NCBI GenBank assembly: GCA_963621965.1
Contig: CAVFGN010000002.1
Coordinates: 1 to 64,000 of the forward strand
DNA from: JAEELC01 sp963621965
Lineage (GTDB): Bacteria > Bacillota_I > Bacilli_A > Acholeplasmatales > Anaeroplasmataceae
Direction of reading: 5' to 3'
DNA: 64,000 nt
Part shown: positions 18,756 to 26,822 of the stretch, piece by piece
Layout: each line of letters starts with the position of its first letter
Numbering within the stretch: the stretch's first letter is position 1
The notes under the pieces: generated by a model
What the model was told of the DNA's origin: nothing
Seen by the model: the letters and a program-made list of their open reading frames with translations, nothing else
Database searches by the model: none
Position numbers and translations under genes: made by a program

Positions 18756-18980
18756 ATGTGTGTAAAAGTAAAAACAAAACTTGCCAAATGGCTTTGGAAA
18801 TGTGAATCTTTTCGTAAGATGGTGTTTGAGTTTTATGAAGCTGAATATGTTGCTCCATTGGTTCAAAAATTAGAAGAGTTGTCTCGAACCAAAGAGCATA
18901 TAACAGCCGATGTAAAGTGTGTAAAACCAAAGCGTAAATATTGTAAAAAGAAAAAGGATGCAACAACCAAAGCACTTTGA
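18756..18980 (+). CDS. small basic protein
   Basis: The 74-aa product has no TAG, is Lys-rich and contains Cys at both ends (KYCKKKKD at the C-terminus). Its frame overlaps the M15 peptidase start by 23 nt. No family is recognised. It is the first protein gene after the suppressor tRNA and opens a run of genes without TAG. Being short, it could be a chance ORF, but it fills the only gap in the unit. Confidence 0.5.
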   Translation: MCVKVKTKLAKWLWKCESFRKMVFEFYEAEYVAPLVQKLEELSRTKEHITADVKCVKPKRKYCKKKKDATTKAL

Positions 18981-19395
18981 GTTTAAAGAAATGATTAATT
19001 CTTCAACAGCTTTAAGTAAAGGTGTTTTAAATGCTCCAAATTGGGAACAAATAAATAATTTACACAATTTGGCTTTACATTATTTAGATCCAATACGAGA
19101 AGCTTGGGGAAGTCCAATAACGGTTTCAAGTGGCTTTAGAAGCGAAGAATTAAATAAGATTGTTCGTGGTTCAAAAACTTCCTCTCATTTAGAGGGGCTT
19201 GCTGCTGATTTACAACCAAAAAAACCAACAAGAGAAAATGTTAAAACGTTTTTTGATTTTATTGTTAAATTTTTAAAAGAATCTGAACTAGTATGGGATC
19301 AGTGTTATATTGAAAATTATGCTGGTAAAACTTGGTGGGTTCATTTAGGAATTGGTGAAAAAATGCGAAAGGAGGTTGGTGAATGGACAAAATGA
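18958..19395 (+). CDS. M15-family peptidase (endolysin type, L,D or D,D-carboxy/endopeptidase)
   Basis: The 145-aa protein has no TAG. It shows the M15 zinc site: SSGFRSEELN, then SSHLEGLAADL with His 77 and Asp 84 as ligands, and WWVHLGI with His 129. The length matches single-domain M15_3/DUF882 peptidases. Such enzymes cut peptide cross-links of peptidoglycan and act as phage endolysins. It overlaps genes on both sides. It is the second of three distinct wall hydrolases in the window and the only one whose frame needs no recoding. Confidence 0.85.
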   Translation: MQQPKHFEFKEMINSSTALSKGVLNAPNWEQINNLHNLALHYLDPIREAWGSPITVSSGFRSEELNKIVRGSKTSSHLEGLAADLQPKKPTRENVKTFFDFIVKFLKESELVWDQCYIENYAGKTWWVHLGIGEKMRKEVGEWTK

Positions 19396-19535
19396 AATGT
19401 ATATCAGAATTACATAAAATTGAATCAGACTTTCGTGAAATTATGTCATCTCTTAAAGATGATATAGAATTAAAAAACGATTCGGATATTTTAGATATAA
19501 TTGATAATATAAATGCAATAAGTGTAGAAATATGA
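19383..19535 (+). CDS. 50-aa acidic protein
   Basis: This short ORF starts inside the end of the M15 peptidase gene and ends in TGA overlapping the next ATG. The product is an acidic helical peptide (ISELHKIESDFREIMSSL). The tight overlaps on both sides support it as a real gene, possibly a lysis accessory, but nothing in the sequence gives a function. Confidence 0.55.
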   Translation: MDKMKCISELHKIESDFREIMSSLKDDIELKNDSDILDIIDNINAISVEI

Positions 19536-19855
19536 TTGAAGATCAATATTTATATGCAGGAGCTTGTGCTGATTATTTTTCACACAATCGTTTTGATGAA
19601 AAAGAGAAAATTAAACATACTATTACAGTACCGTCAGAAGTAACTTGTGTAAAAGAGGCTTTTGCTGGTGAAGAAATTGTTTTAAAAGTTACTCTTGCAA
19701 AAACTAAAAAGTTAAATGATATTGTTATTAAGTTTAACGATAAAACAAAGTCTGTTTTAAAAGACATGAAATTTACAATGCCTGACGCAGACGTTAAAAT
19801 CGAAACAGAAATCAGTACTGTAAGTACTAAAACAAATACAAAAAGTGTAGAATAA
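19532..19855 (+). CDS. InlB-B-like single beta-repeat protein
   Basis: The 107-aa product has no TAG. After a short N-terminus (YLYAGACADYF) it has one beta-rich repeat: SEVTCVKEAFAGEEIVLKV, then FTMPDADVKIETEI. The FTMP-x-x-(D/N)V ending is the same as in the repeats of the 1524-aa FISUMP protein at 8448. It could be a free-standing binding or decoration module. It is linked to its neighbours by ATGA and TAATG overlaps. Confidence 0.55.
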   Translation: MIEDQYLYAGACADYFSHNRFDEKEKIKHTITVPSEVTCVKEAFAGEEIVLKVTLAKTKKLNDIVIKFNDKTKSVLKDMKFTMPDADVKIETEISTVSTKTNTKSVE

Positions 19856-20073
19856 TGGAAAATGATAATAAAGAATTGCAACAATTGCAACAAGCTTATC
19901 AACAGTTGGCACAACAATCACAACAGTTATATGCTGAACTTCAAGCAGTTCGTGGTGATAAATTAAATGAGCGACTAAAGGTATTGTTTGATATTGTAAA
20001 AGAAGGGGATTCAGATTTAGCAAAACTTGCTAAATGGCACATGAAAGAGATTTTAGCAAAGCCTAAAAAATAA
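19855..20073 (+). CDS. short coiled-coil protein
   Basis: The 72-aa product has no TAG although its N-terminal half is very Gln-rich (ELQQLQQAYQQLAQQSQQL, all CAA or CAG). A coiled coil is likely, followed by a basic helix ending LAKPKK. It is the last gene before a terminator. The function is unknown. Confidence 0.55.
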   Translation: MENDNKELQQLQQAYQQLAQQSQQLYAELQAVRGDKLNERLKVLFDIVKEGDSDLAKLAKWHMKEILAKPKK

Positions 20074-20081
20074 TTTTCAAC

Positions 20082-20155
20082 TGTTATTTTAATAAAATAA
20101 CATTTAAAGCGGTGTAATTGGGAATATTATATTAATGTTCCCAATTTCTTTTTTA
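20082..20155 (+). terminator. two hairpins, the second a terminator
   Basis: TGTTATTTTA-A-TAAAATAACA (20082-20102) is an AT-only palindrome. A second stem pairs AATTGGGAA with TTCCCAATT (20116-20145) and is followed by TCTTTTTTAT. The second is a credible intrinsic terminator separating the peptidase unit from the chaperonin genes. The remaining 40 nt before the GroEL-like gene are AT-rich and may hold its promoter. Confidence 0.7.
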
Positions 20156-20198
20156 TATGTTATTAAAAAAGTAAAATTGAAAAGTTAAAATATGTTTT

Positions 20199-21611
20199 AT
20201 GAAATATGATTATGTGAAATTAGGCAAAGATTGCCGAGACAAATTGATTGAAGGTGTTGACGAAATCGTTGACGCAATAACTGTTACGTATGGACCAAAT
20301 GCTAAAAATGCAATAATTCGTTGTGGTGATAACGTAACTGTTACAAAAGATGGATATCACACAGGTAGTGTTATTTTTGATCCAGACCCATATCGTATGA
20401 TAGGGGTATTATTGATTAAGGATTTGTGTAAAAAAATTGCTGCTGAAGTTGGTGATGGTTCATCTACTGTTGCTATTTTAGCTAGAGATATTGTTCATAA
20501 ATTTGAAGGATGTGAAGATCCAATTAAAATAACCAGATTGTTAAAACAATGTGGTGATGCAGTTGTAGAACAGTTGCAAAAACAAGTACAGATTGTTAAA
20601 AATAAACAAGATTTAATTAATGTTGCAACTCTTTCCGCTAATAATGATCCAACTATTGGTAAATTAGTTGCAGACGCTTTTGATAAAGTTGGTGTTGATG
20701 GTATTGTAACGTTTGAAGAATCTGATGAAATTGAGGATAAGTTAGAATTTACAGAGGGCTTTCGAATAGATAGAGGATATATCTCCTCTTCATTCATAAA
20801 TAACACGAAAGGTACTTGTGAGTTAGAAAATGTACTTGTATTTATTTCTGATACAAAGTTAGATAACGTTCAAAAAGTTTGTACTTTAGCCGATCAAGCT
20901 GTGCGCGAAAAAAAATCTTTGTTGCTGATTGCTCCAGAGTTTGATTCAGAGGTTACTGTGTTTTTAACCTCTAATAAAGAACTTTTAAAAAGTTGTGCTG
21001 TTATATCGCCTAATTCTAAAACGTTTAGGGAAATAATGCTAAATGACATGAGTATTTTGTTGGGTAACAGTAATATCTGCAAAAAGGTTATAATTACAAA
21101 AAGTAATACCACTTTTTTTGGTTGTGATTCTAATCAAACATTGGTTAAACAGAGAGTAAAAGAAATTAGAGAGACATTGAATACTAAATTGCCAGAATTA
21201 GATGTTAACTTTCATCTAAAACGTTTGGCTAATTTTACATCTGGTATTGCTACTATTCGTGTTGGTGGTTATTCTAAAGTAGAAATCAGAGAACGTTATG
21301 ATCGTATTGAAGATGCTGTACATGCAACTTATGCTGCAATGCAAGGTGGTATTCTTGCTGGTGGCGGTTCAACATTAGCGTCAATCAAAATAAACGTTCC
21401 TGATGAAATTAAAGCTTTTGAAGATACCTTAAAGTTACCACAAAAACTTTTACACACTGAAAACATCACAAAAGAAGAGATGTTTAATAACGGCATAATT
21501 GAACCGTTTTTTGTTGCAAAGACAACATTAGAAAATGCTATTTCAACTGCGTCAATGATATTAACCTCTGACGTAGCAATTATTAATATGAACAATGATT
21601 ATATAGACTGA
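20199..21611 (+). CDS. groEL: GroEL-like chaperonin (Hsp60), short form
   Basis: The 470-aa protein has no TAG. It follows the GroEL plan: TYGPNAKNAII and VTKDGYHT, the ATP site GDGSST (85-90), GFRIDRGYISSSFIN entering the apical domain, NFTSGIATIRVGG, DAVHAT (Asp 372, matching the catalytic Asp of GroEL) and AGGGST. Bacterial GroEL has about 548 residues; this one is shorter in the apical domain and the C-terminal equatorial region and lacks the GGM tail. It probably forms a folding ring, perhaps for virion proteins, alone or with host subunits. It is followed after one nucleotide by a GroES-like gene. Confidence 0.88.
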   Translation: MKYDYVKLGKDCRDKLIEGVDEIVDAITVTYGPNAKNAIIRCGDNVTVTKDGYHTGSVIFDPDPYRMIGVLLIKDLCKKIAAEVGDGSSTVAILARDIVHKFEGCEDPIKITRLLKQCGDAVVEQLQKQVQIVKNKQDLINVATLSANNDPTIGKLVADAFDKVGVDGIVTFEESDEIEDKLEFTEGFRIDRGYISSSFINNTKGTCELENVLVFISDTKLDNVQKVCTLADQAVREKKSLLLIAPEFDSEVTVFLTSNKELLKSCAVISPNSKTFREIMLNDMSILLGNSNICKKVIITKSNTTFFGCDSNQTLVKQRVKEIRETLNTKLPELDVNFHLKRLANFTSGIATIRVGGYSKVEIRERYDRIEDAVHATYAAMQGGILAGGGSTLASIKINVPDEIKAFEDTLKLPQKLLHTENITKEEMFNNGIIEPFFVAKTTLENAISTASMILTSDVAIINMNNDYID

Positions 21612-21612
21612 T

Positions 21613-21960
21613 ATGGAATTAAAAAAAGAAATGATGCCTTTATTTGCTACAATTATAGTAAAACTTTATGAAGATAACCCATATGAAAAGGCTTTAAGTG
21701 AAACTGGGTTGAAATTAACAAACGGTGAATTTGAAAACCCCGATTCTGGTAATCGGGATAAAAAAGAATATTTTACATCAGCTGGTCAAATTATCGAAGT
21801 TGGTCCAGACTGTAAATACGCTAAAGTTGGTGATGATTGTTTATTTGACATTAGATCTGCTCGACCAATGTGTTTTCATGGTGAATATTTTTTTCAAGTT
21901 GCTGAAGTAAATATTGTGGCATTGTTGGGCAATGACTTAAATAAAAGATTTAAAAAATGA
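21613..21960 (+). CDS. groES: GroES-like co-chaperonin
   Basis: The 115-aa protein has no TAG. It begins with MPLFATIIVKLYE as in the first GroES strand, has a mobile-loop-like segment (ALSETGLKLTNGE), then SAGQIIEVGPDCKYAKVGDD matching the GroES core, and ends EVNIVALLG. The middle insert (about residues 38-55) is longer than in bacterial GroES. It is immediately downstream of the GroEL-like gene and overlaps the next gene by 4 nt. Together they form a phage chaperonin pair. Confidence 0.8.
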   Translation: MELKKEMMPLFATIIVKLYEDNPYEKALSETGLKLTNGEFENPDSGNRDKKEYFTSAGQIIEVGPDCKYAKVGDDCLFDIRSARPMCFHGEYFFQVAEVNIVALLGNDLNKRFKK

Positions 21961-22175
21961 TTGATGAAAAAGTTTATTTTATACCGGGTATGAGGGTTCG
22001 GTGTAAAGCTGTATCTAATTCTCCAGAAATGTATGTTCTTCGTAAAAAAGAACTAACATTTAAAGACATAGAGGATAAAAGTAAAGTGTTGCAGGGAATA
22101 GTGTGTCGTTGGTTTACAACAGACGGTGTTATTTAGGAAGCATTATTTTGTACAAAAGATTTAGAAAAAATTTAA
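21957..22175 (+). CDS. YodC-like (DUF2158) small protein
   Basis: The 72-aa product has one TAG. The arrangement IPGMRVRCKAVSNSPEMYV, then LQGIVCRWFTTDGV and ALFCTKDLE is that of the YodC/DUF2158 family, in which a Gly-rich SH3-like barrel carries MxV and C.WF motifs. The function of the family is unknown. It is coupled to GroES by an ATGA overlap. Confidence 0.6.
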
Positions 22176-22178
22176 ATT

Positions 22179-22922
22179 ATGAATTATATTCAATATCTTC
22201 AAGCAGGTGGCAAAACTACACCATCTATTTAGGAACAAGTTGTTGCACTTGTACAAGCGGCAGTTTAGGGTGATTAGTAGGCTGCTGCACAAATTTAGAA
22301 AATTTTACAAGCAGCTAAATCTGGTGACAAGCAAGCGTTACAAATTGCACAAATGATTCAATCGGTTATGCAAAAAATGAAAGGTACACAGAGGTAGCAA
22401 GCTGGTGGTGAAATGCAACCGCAGCAGCCTATTCAACAATCATAGCCACAATATGGAAATGCTCCTATACCACCACCTGTTCCACAACAACAGGATAACA
22501 CTTCAATGGGTACTCAAATGTATGGGGATTCTTCTGCTGTACCACTCAGTAAAAACGATTATGGTGCACCAGAAAACAACGCTATTGATCAAGCAGTTTC
22601 AGGTGCTGTTTAGAATTTTGGAGGTGCTGCACTTAGCGCAATTGGTTCTATGCGTAGAGGTGGTAAGATCAAATTTTTCAAAGATGGTGGTGAAAACAAT
22701 TACATTAATGAGATAAAAGGTTCTCGTCGTAACTTTACTCCTGAAGAAAAAAGACTGTTAATGGAATGGCTTAAAGAAAAAATGTAGAATTGGGACACTT
22801 CTTCTAAACATAATAGTAAAGAAAAAGGTGGTAAACTTAATAAACGTTGCTCTTGTAAACTTGAGCGTAGAGGTGGTAAAATTGTAGAAGTTGATAGTTG
22901 TACTGGATTAATAATTAAATAA
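22179..22922 (+). CDS. Gln-rich virion-associated protein with GG motifs
   Basis: This is 247 aa with many TAG codons. It starts MNYIQYLQAGGKTT, like the start of the protein at 61970. A helical Gln-rich segment and a Pro/Gln linker follow. The C-terminal third contains three GGK blocks (RRGGKIKFFKDGGE, KEKGGKLNK, ERRGGKIVEVD) and a CSCKL pair. No enzyme motif. It opens the terminase unit. The repeated GGK blocks are shared with other proteins here and may be a sorting or processing signal. Confidence 0.6.
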
Positions 22923-22923
22923 T

Positions 22924-23679
22924 ATGGCAGGTGTTCAAAAAACAATTTGGGTAGGCGGTAAACAAACATAGGCCACTTTTAATGATGACGGGACTTTTAC
23001 TTATTAGTAGGGTGACTAGACAATTCATGCTGGACAAGGTGCTGATGGTAAGTTTTATTCTATTCCAGAAGGATAGAAATTTATACCTGAAAAAAATGGC
23101 TCGTTTGCAAACGATGCTAACTATGAATAGTGGAGAGCAAATAATCCCACTAGTGCATACAACGGACCTATTGACGAACAGTCTTATTAGGCACAAACGC
23201 GGTCAACTAATCAAGCTGGAGTTGTAACAAACGGTTATGGTTAGGTTCAATGGGGTGAAACAGTTGATCCCAGACAATATAAACAAAATTTACAACAAAT
23301 GCGTCGAAACGAATATAAAGACAAACGCGCTCAATTTCGATAGATGCATGAAAACGGAAAAATTAGTTATCATGAGATGCGTTAGTTTCAAAGAGGTGTT
23401 TGGAAAGGTACATATGGAAGCGCAGGTGGAGGTGATAATTAGCGTGAACAAGACAAAGCCCGTGTAAAAGCATACGAGTAGCAATACAGACAAAACGGAC
23501 TTGAAGAAGCAAACAAACTTGCTGCACAACAATCTAGTACTCCAGCTACTCCAGTACAGCAACCACAAACACAACAGGGTGTTCAAAACACTCCTGTAGT
23601 ATCACGCCCATTTGATCCAAATGCCCCCGCATTTAGATTTGGTGGTAAGCTTTCTTATTATGATTATTTATCATTATAA
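22924..23679 (+). CDS. very Gln-rich protein with 12 TAG codons
   Basis: The 251-aa product has an unusual density of TAG (12 codons). The body is polar with repeated aromatic residues (YEQWRANNPTSAYNG) and a charged helical part (RRNEYKDKRAQFRQMHENG). It ends RFGGKLSYYDYLSL, another GG(K) tail. No family is recognised. It overlaps the next gene by one base. Because of the TAG density, its yield should depend strongly on the suppressor tRNA. Confidence 0.6.
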
Positions 23680-24260
23680 TGATTAATTTTTTTAATTACG
23701 ATCCGGATAAAAACCGTATTGTTGTAAATTAGCCCGAAATTCTTTTAATAAAAGAGTTTGCGGATTTATGGATTAATGAAAGAAATAAGTGTGAAGAAGA
23801 TCCAGATGGAACATAGAAACTTCGCGCTTATAAGGAACTTGTTTATATTTATATTGCTATTGATTGGCGAGCACCTGGTTCAAAAGACACACCAACTGCT
23901 CGTAGAGAAGAAGCAATTCGTTCTTCAGGATTAACTCCTGAAGAATTAGAAGATCCTGTTTTTAAGGCAGCGTGTAAAAAATATTAGGAGTTACAAGACA
24001 ACTCTTCTGTTTTAGGAAAACTTGTTGAAACATATACAAATAATATTCATAAAATGCGTATTTTTGTAGAAAATATTGATTATTCAAAAGTTAATGAAAT
24101 AACAGGTGCTCCAATTTTTAAAATTAAAGACACGCTTTCAGAAATGTAGATGATTGCAAAAGCAATTGACGCGTTACAAGAACTGGAACAAAAATATAAA
24201 GAAGAATAGCAAATAAATCTTGGGCTACGCGGTAGTGCTACTCCGGGAATGTTTGACTAA
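23679..24260 (+). CDS. conserved terminase-associated protein, small terminase candidate
   Basis: The 193-aa protein has five TAG codons. It is helical, with LIKEFADLWINER, YIAIDWRAPGSKD, then SSGLTPEELEDPVFK, and a long C-terminal helix (MIAKAIDALQELEQKYKEEQQ). Its position directly upstream of, and overlapping, the large terminase gene suggests the small terminase subunit or an equivalent DNA-recognition factor. No clear DNA-binding motif is visible, so the role rests on location. Confidence 0.5.
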
Positions 24261-26575
24261 TGGAAATTACAGATATACAAAAAGTAAAGGTTTTTCTTGA
24301 AAAGAAACCTAATAAAAAGCCAGCACCCAACGTAGAAGAACGGATTAAAGAAACAGAACAATTAGAGGCAAAAAATACAAAAGTTAAACGATTGACTAAA
24401 AAAGAACTTGCTGAATAGGAATTGTAGCAAATGATAAATTATTAGCCGAGTTTAACTAACGATTATTCTGAGAAAACGGTTGTTGAAAAAACAAAAAAGG
24501 AGAAGGAATGGGATGTTCCACTTGATGAACCAGTTGAGTTTTTTGATCCAGAATTATCTTATGAATTAACTGGATATAGACCAATAACCGCTACAAAAGG
24601 TTTAGACTTTGATCCAAAACTATTTACAGAAGCTGCAGACTCATTTCGTAAAAACGGTAGATATACTGATTTAATACCAGATACTTTTGCTCATAGATAG
24701 CACTGGCTTCGTGAATTTTAGCGTTGTCGTGATGGTGTTACTATTGGAAAATACACACTTACCGGTGAGAATTATTTTTTTTTGAATTATTTTCGTTTAC
24801 CATCTGTATTGGATAAATCTGGTGCTGAATTACAAGAAGAAAATTTTCCAAGATTTCTTGCCAAATAGTACGAATATTTTCATTATCTAGAGTTGTGTAG
24901 AAAGAGTGGTCATGATGGCATGGCATTTAAAAGCCGTGGTGTTGGTGCATCATAGATTGCTGCAAGTAATTGTGCTTGTGCATATACTTTTCACAAAGCT
25001 ACACGAAATATTGTTACAGCATTTTCTGATAATTATGTTGACGACACTCTTTCAAAAGTGTGGCAAGAATTAGATTTTTTAAATACTCAAACAGAAGGTG
25101 CGTTTAGAAGACTTCGTATGAAGATTGATACAAATCGTAAAAAGAAAGCTTCTAAAGTTGACCAAGATAAAAATGAAACTGGTTGGGGATCTATTGTTGA
25201 AGGCATTACTGCAGATGAACCGCGTAAACTCCGTGGTGCTCGTGTGTATAATCTGTTTTTTGAAGAGGCTGGTTCTAATCCAGTATTAATTTCAACATAT
25301 ATACAATCACGAGCGTTAGTAGTAATTAATGGTTATCGGGTAGGAACTAGAACCGTGTTCGGTACTGCCGGTGATAAAGGTCCAAATCTTGCAGGATTAA
25401 AAGATATGTTTTATAATCCAACGGATTATTTAATATTACCTTATAAACACAATTATACTCAAACAAAAGATTATATATTTTCTGGTTATTTTATTCCATC
25501 TTATACAATGTGGTTTGGAACACCAACAAAACCAGGCTTTGATTCAAGAGGTGTTGTTGATGAAGAACGAGCAAAAGCTTATTATGAAGTAACTTGGAAT
25601 AAGATAAAAGATCCTAAAAAATTAATTTAGGATAAAGCAGAATATTGTTTTACACCAGAAGATGCATTTATACTTGAGGGGTAGAACCAATTTGACCAAG
25701 ATAAGTTAACCGATTAGTTAGCAGCGTTAACTGTTCATAAAGTTGTAGAAAAACCAAAAAGTATTAAATTACATTGGAAATTAAATGGTGATGGTGCTGT
25801 TGATCGTAATCAACGACCAACTGTTGAATATGTAACAGATGGACCATTACAAATAACAGAATTACCAATGACAAACGATTAGGGTATCCCCTATACAAAT
25901 TTATATTTAGCTGGTGTTGACGCTGTTGATCTTGATTCATCTACCTCAACTGGTTAGACAGATGTGTCTAACTTTTGTATGGTTGTAATGCGTAGGTAGT
26001 TGGGTACAATGCCACCAAAGGTTGTAGCAATTTATAAAGAAAGACCAAAACACATTCAAACTGCGTTTGACACAGCATTAAAATTATGTATGTTTTATAA
26101 CTGCAAGATGTTGGTTGAGGCTACTCGTATAAGTATTAAATAGTACTTTGAAAAAGAACACAAATTAGATTTTCTTTTACGACGTCCTAAAGCAACTGCA
26201 AATACTTGGGGTAAAACTAATTTTAAACAGTTTGGTGTTCCTGCAACAGAGCCAATAATTAGACACCAGTTAGATTTAATTGAACAATATATCGTAGATT
26301 ATTGTGAAGAAATATAGTTTCCAGATTTGTTGGACGAATTGATAAGATATTCTTATGAGAATAAGCGTAAATTTGATATGGTCGCTGCTTTTGGATTAAC
26401 ATTACTTGCAGACGAAGACTATATTGGTAAATTAGCTCGTGTATAGAATACAGCGACGAAATGTTTAACTTTTGGGTACTATAAAAACGATCAAGGACAA
26501 ATATCTATAACATCTTATGACAACGCTTCCAAACCTAGAGCCCCAAGTGAGGCACCTTTTAAATTGTTTGTATAA
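24260..26575 (+). CDS. terL: terminase large subunit (TerL)
   Basis: The 771-aa protein has many TAG codons. A charged N-terminal extension precedes the ATPase. Residues about 225-232, SRGVGASQ, take the place of the Walker A loop in a degenerate crAss-type form; LFFEEAG (332-338) is Walker B. The RuvC-like nuclease starts at GVDAVDLDSSTSTG with Asp 554, followed by later acidic residues in KFDMVAAFGLTL. It packages DNA into the procapsid through the portal encoded next. One TAG falls inside the Walker-A-like loop, so no active enzyme can form without suppression. Confidence 0.9.
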
Positions 26576-26822
26576 ATGCGATTTCTAGGGTAAACTTGAG
26601 GTTTTGCACAATGATAAAATTGAAGCTCCTAATGGATATGTGTTAAGTCCAGAAGAGTATATTCTTCGTTTATATGTTCAAAATAATAGATTTGCTCCAA
26701 TGTCTATTTCTAAATAGTGTTCTTCCGAAGAGGAATTTTTATGTTTTTTAGAATAGGAGTTTAAATAGAGAAATTTGATTCGATCCGATTATTATAAAAT
26801 AAGATTAGATGGAAGTAACTAA
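26568..26822 (+). CDS. small conserved protein between TerL and portal, start uncertain
   Basis: A frame with three or four TAG codons runs to TAA at 26820-26822 and encodes KCDFQGKLEVLHNDK, PNGYVLSPEEYILRLY and so on. No ATG opens it. TTG at 26568 or GTG at 26547 are possible starts. The only nearby ATG (26576) is in another frame and gives MRFLG and a stop, but would join this frame by a +1 shift. The gap would otherwise be an unexplained 230 nt between two essential genes. I give about 84 aa from the TTG. Confidence 0.5.

Noticed and set aside
22405..22716. 103-aa plus-strand ORF in another frame
   Set aside because: It overlaps the continuous TAG-read frame of 22179-22922 and has His/Leu-rich low complexity.
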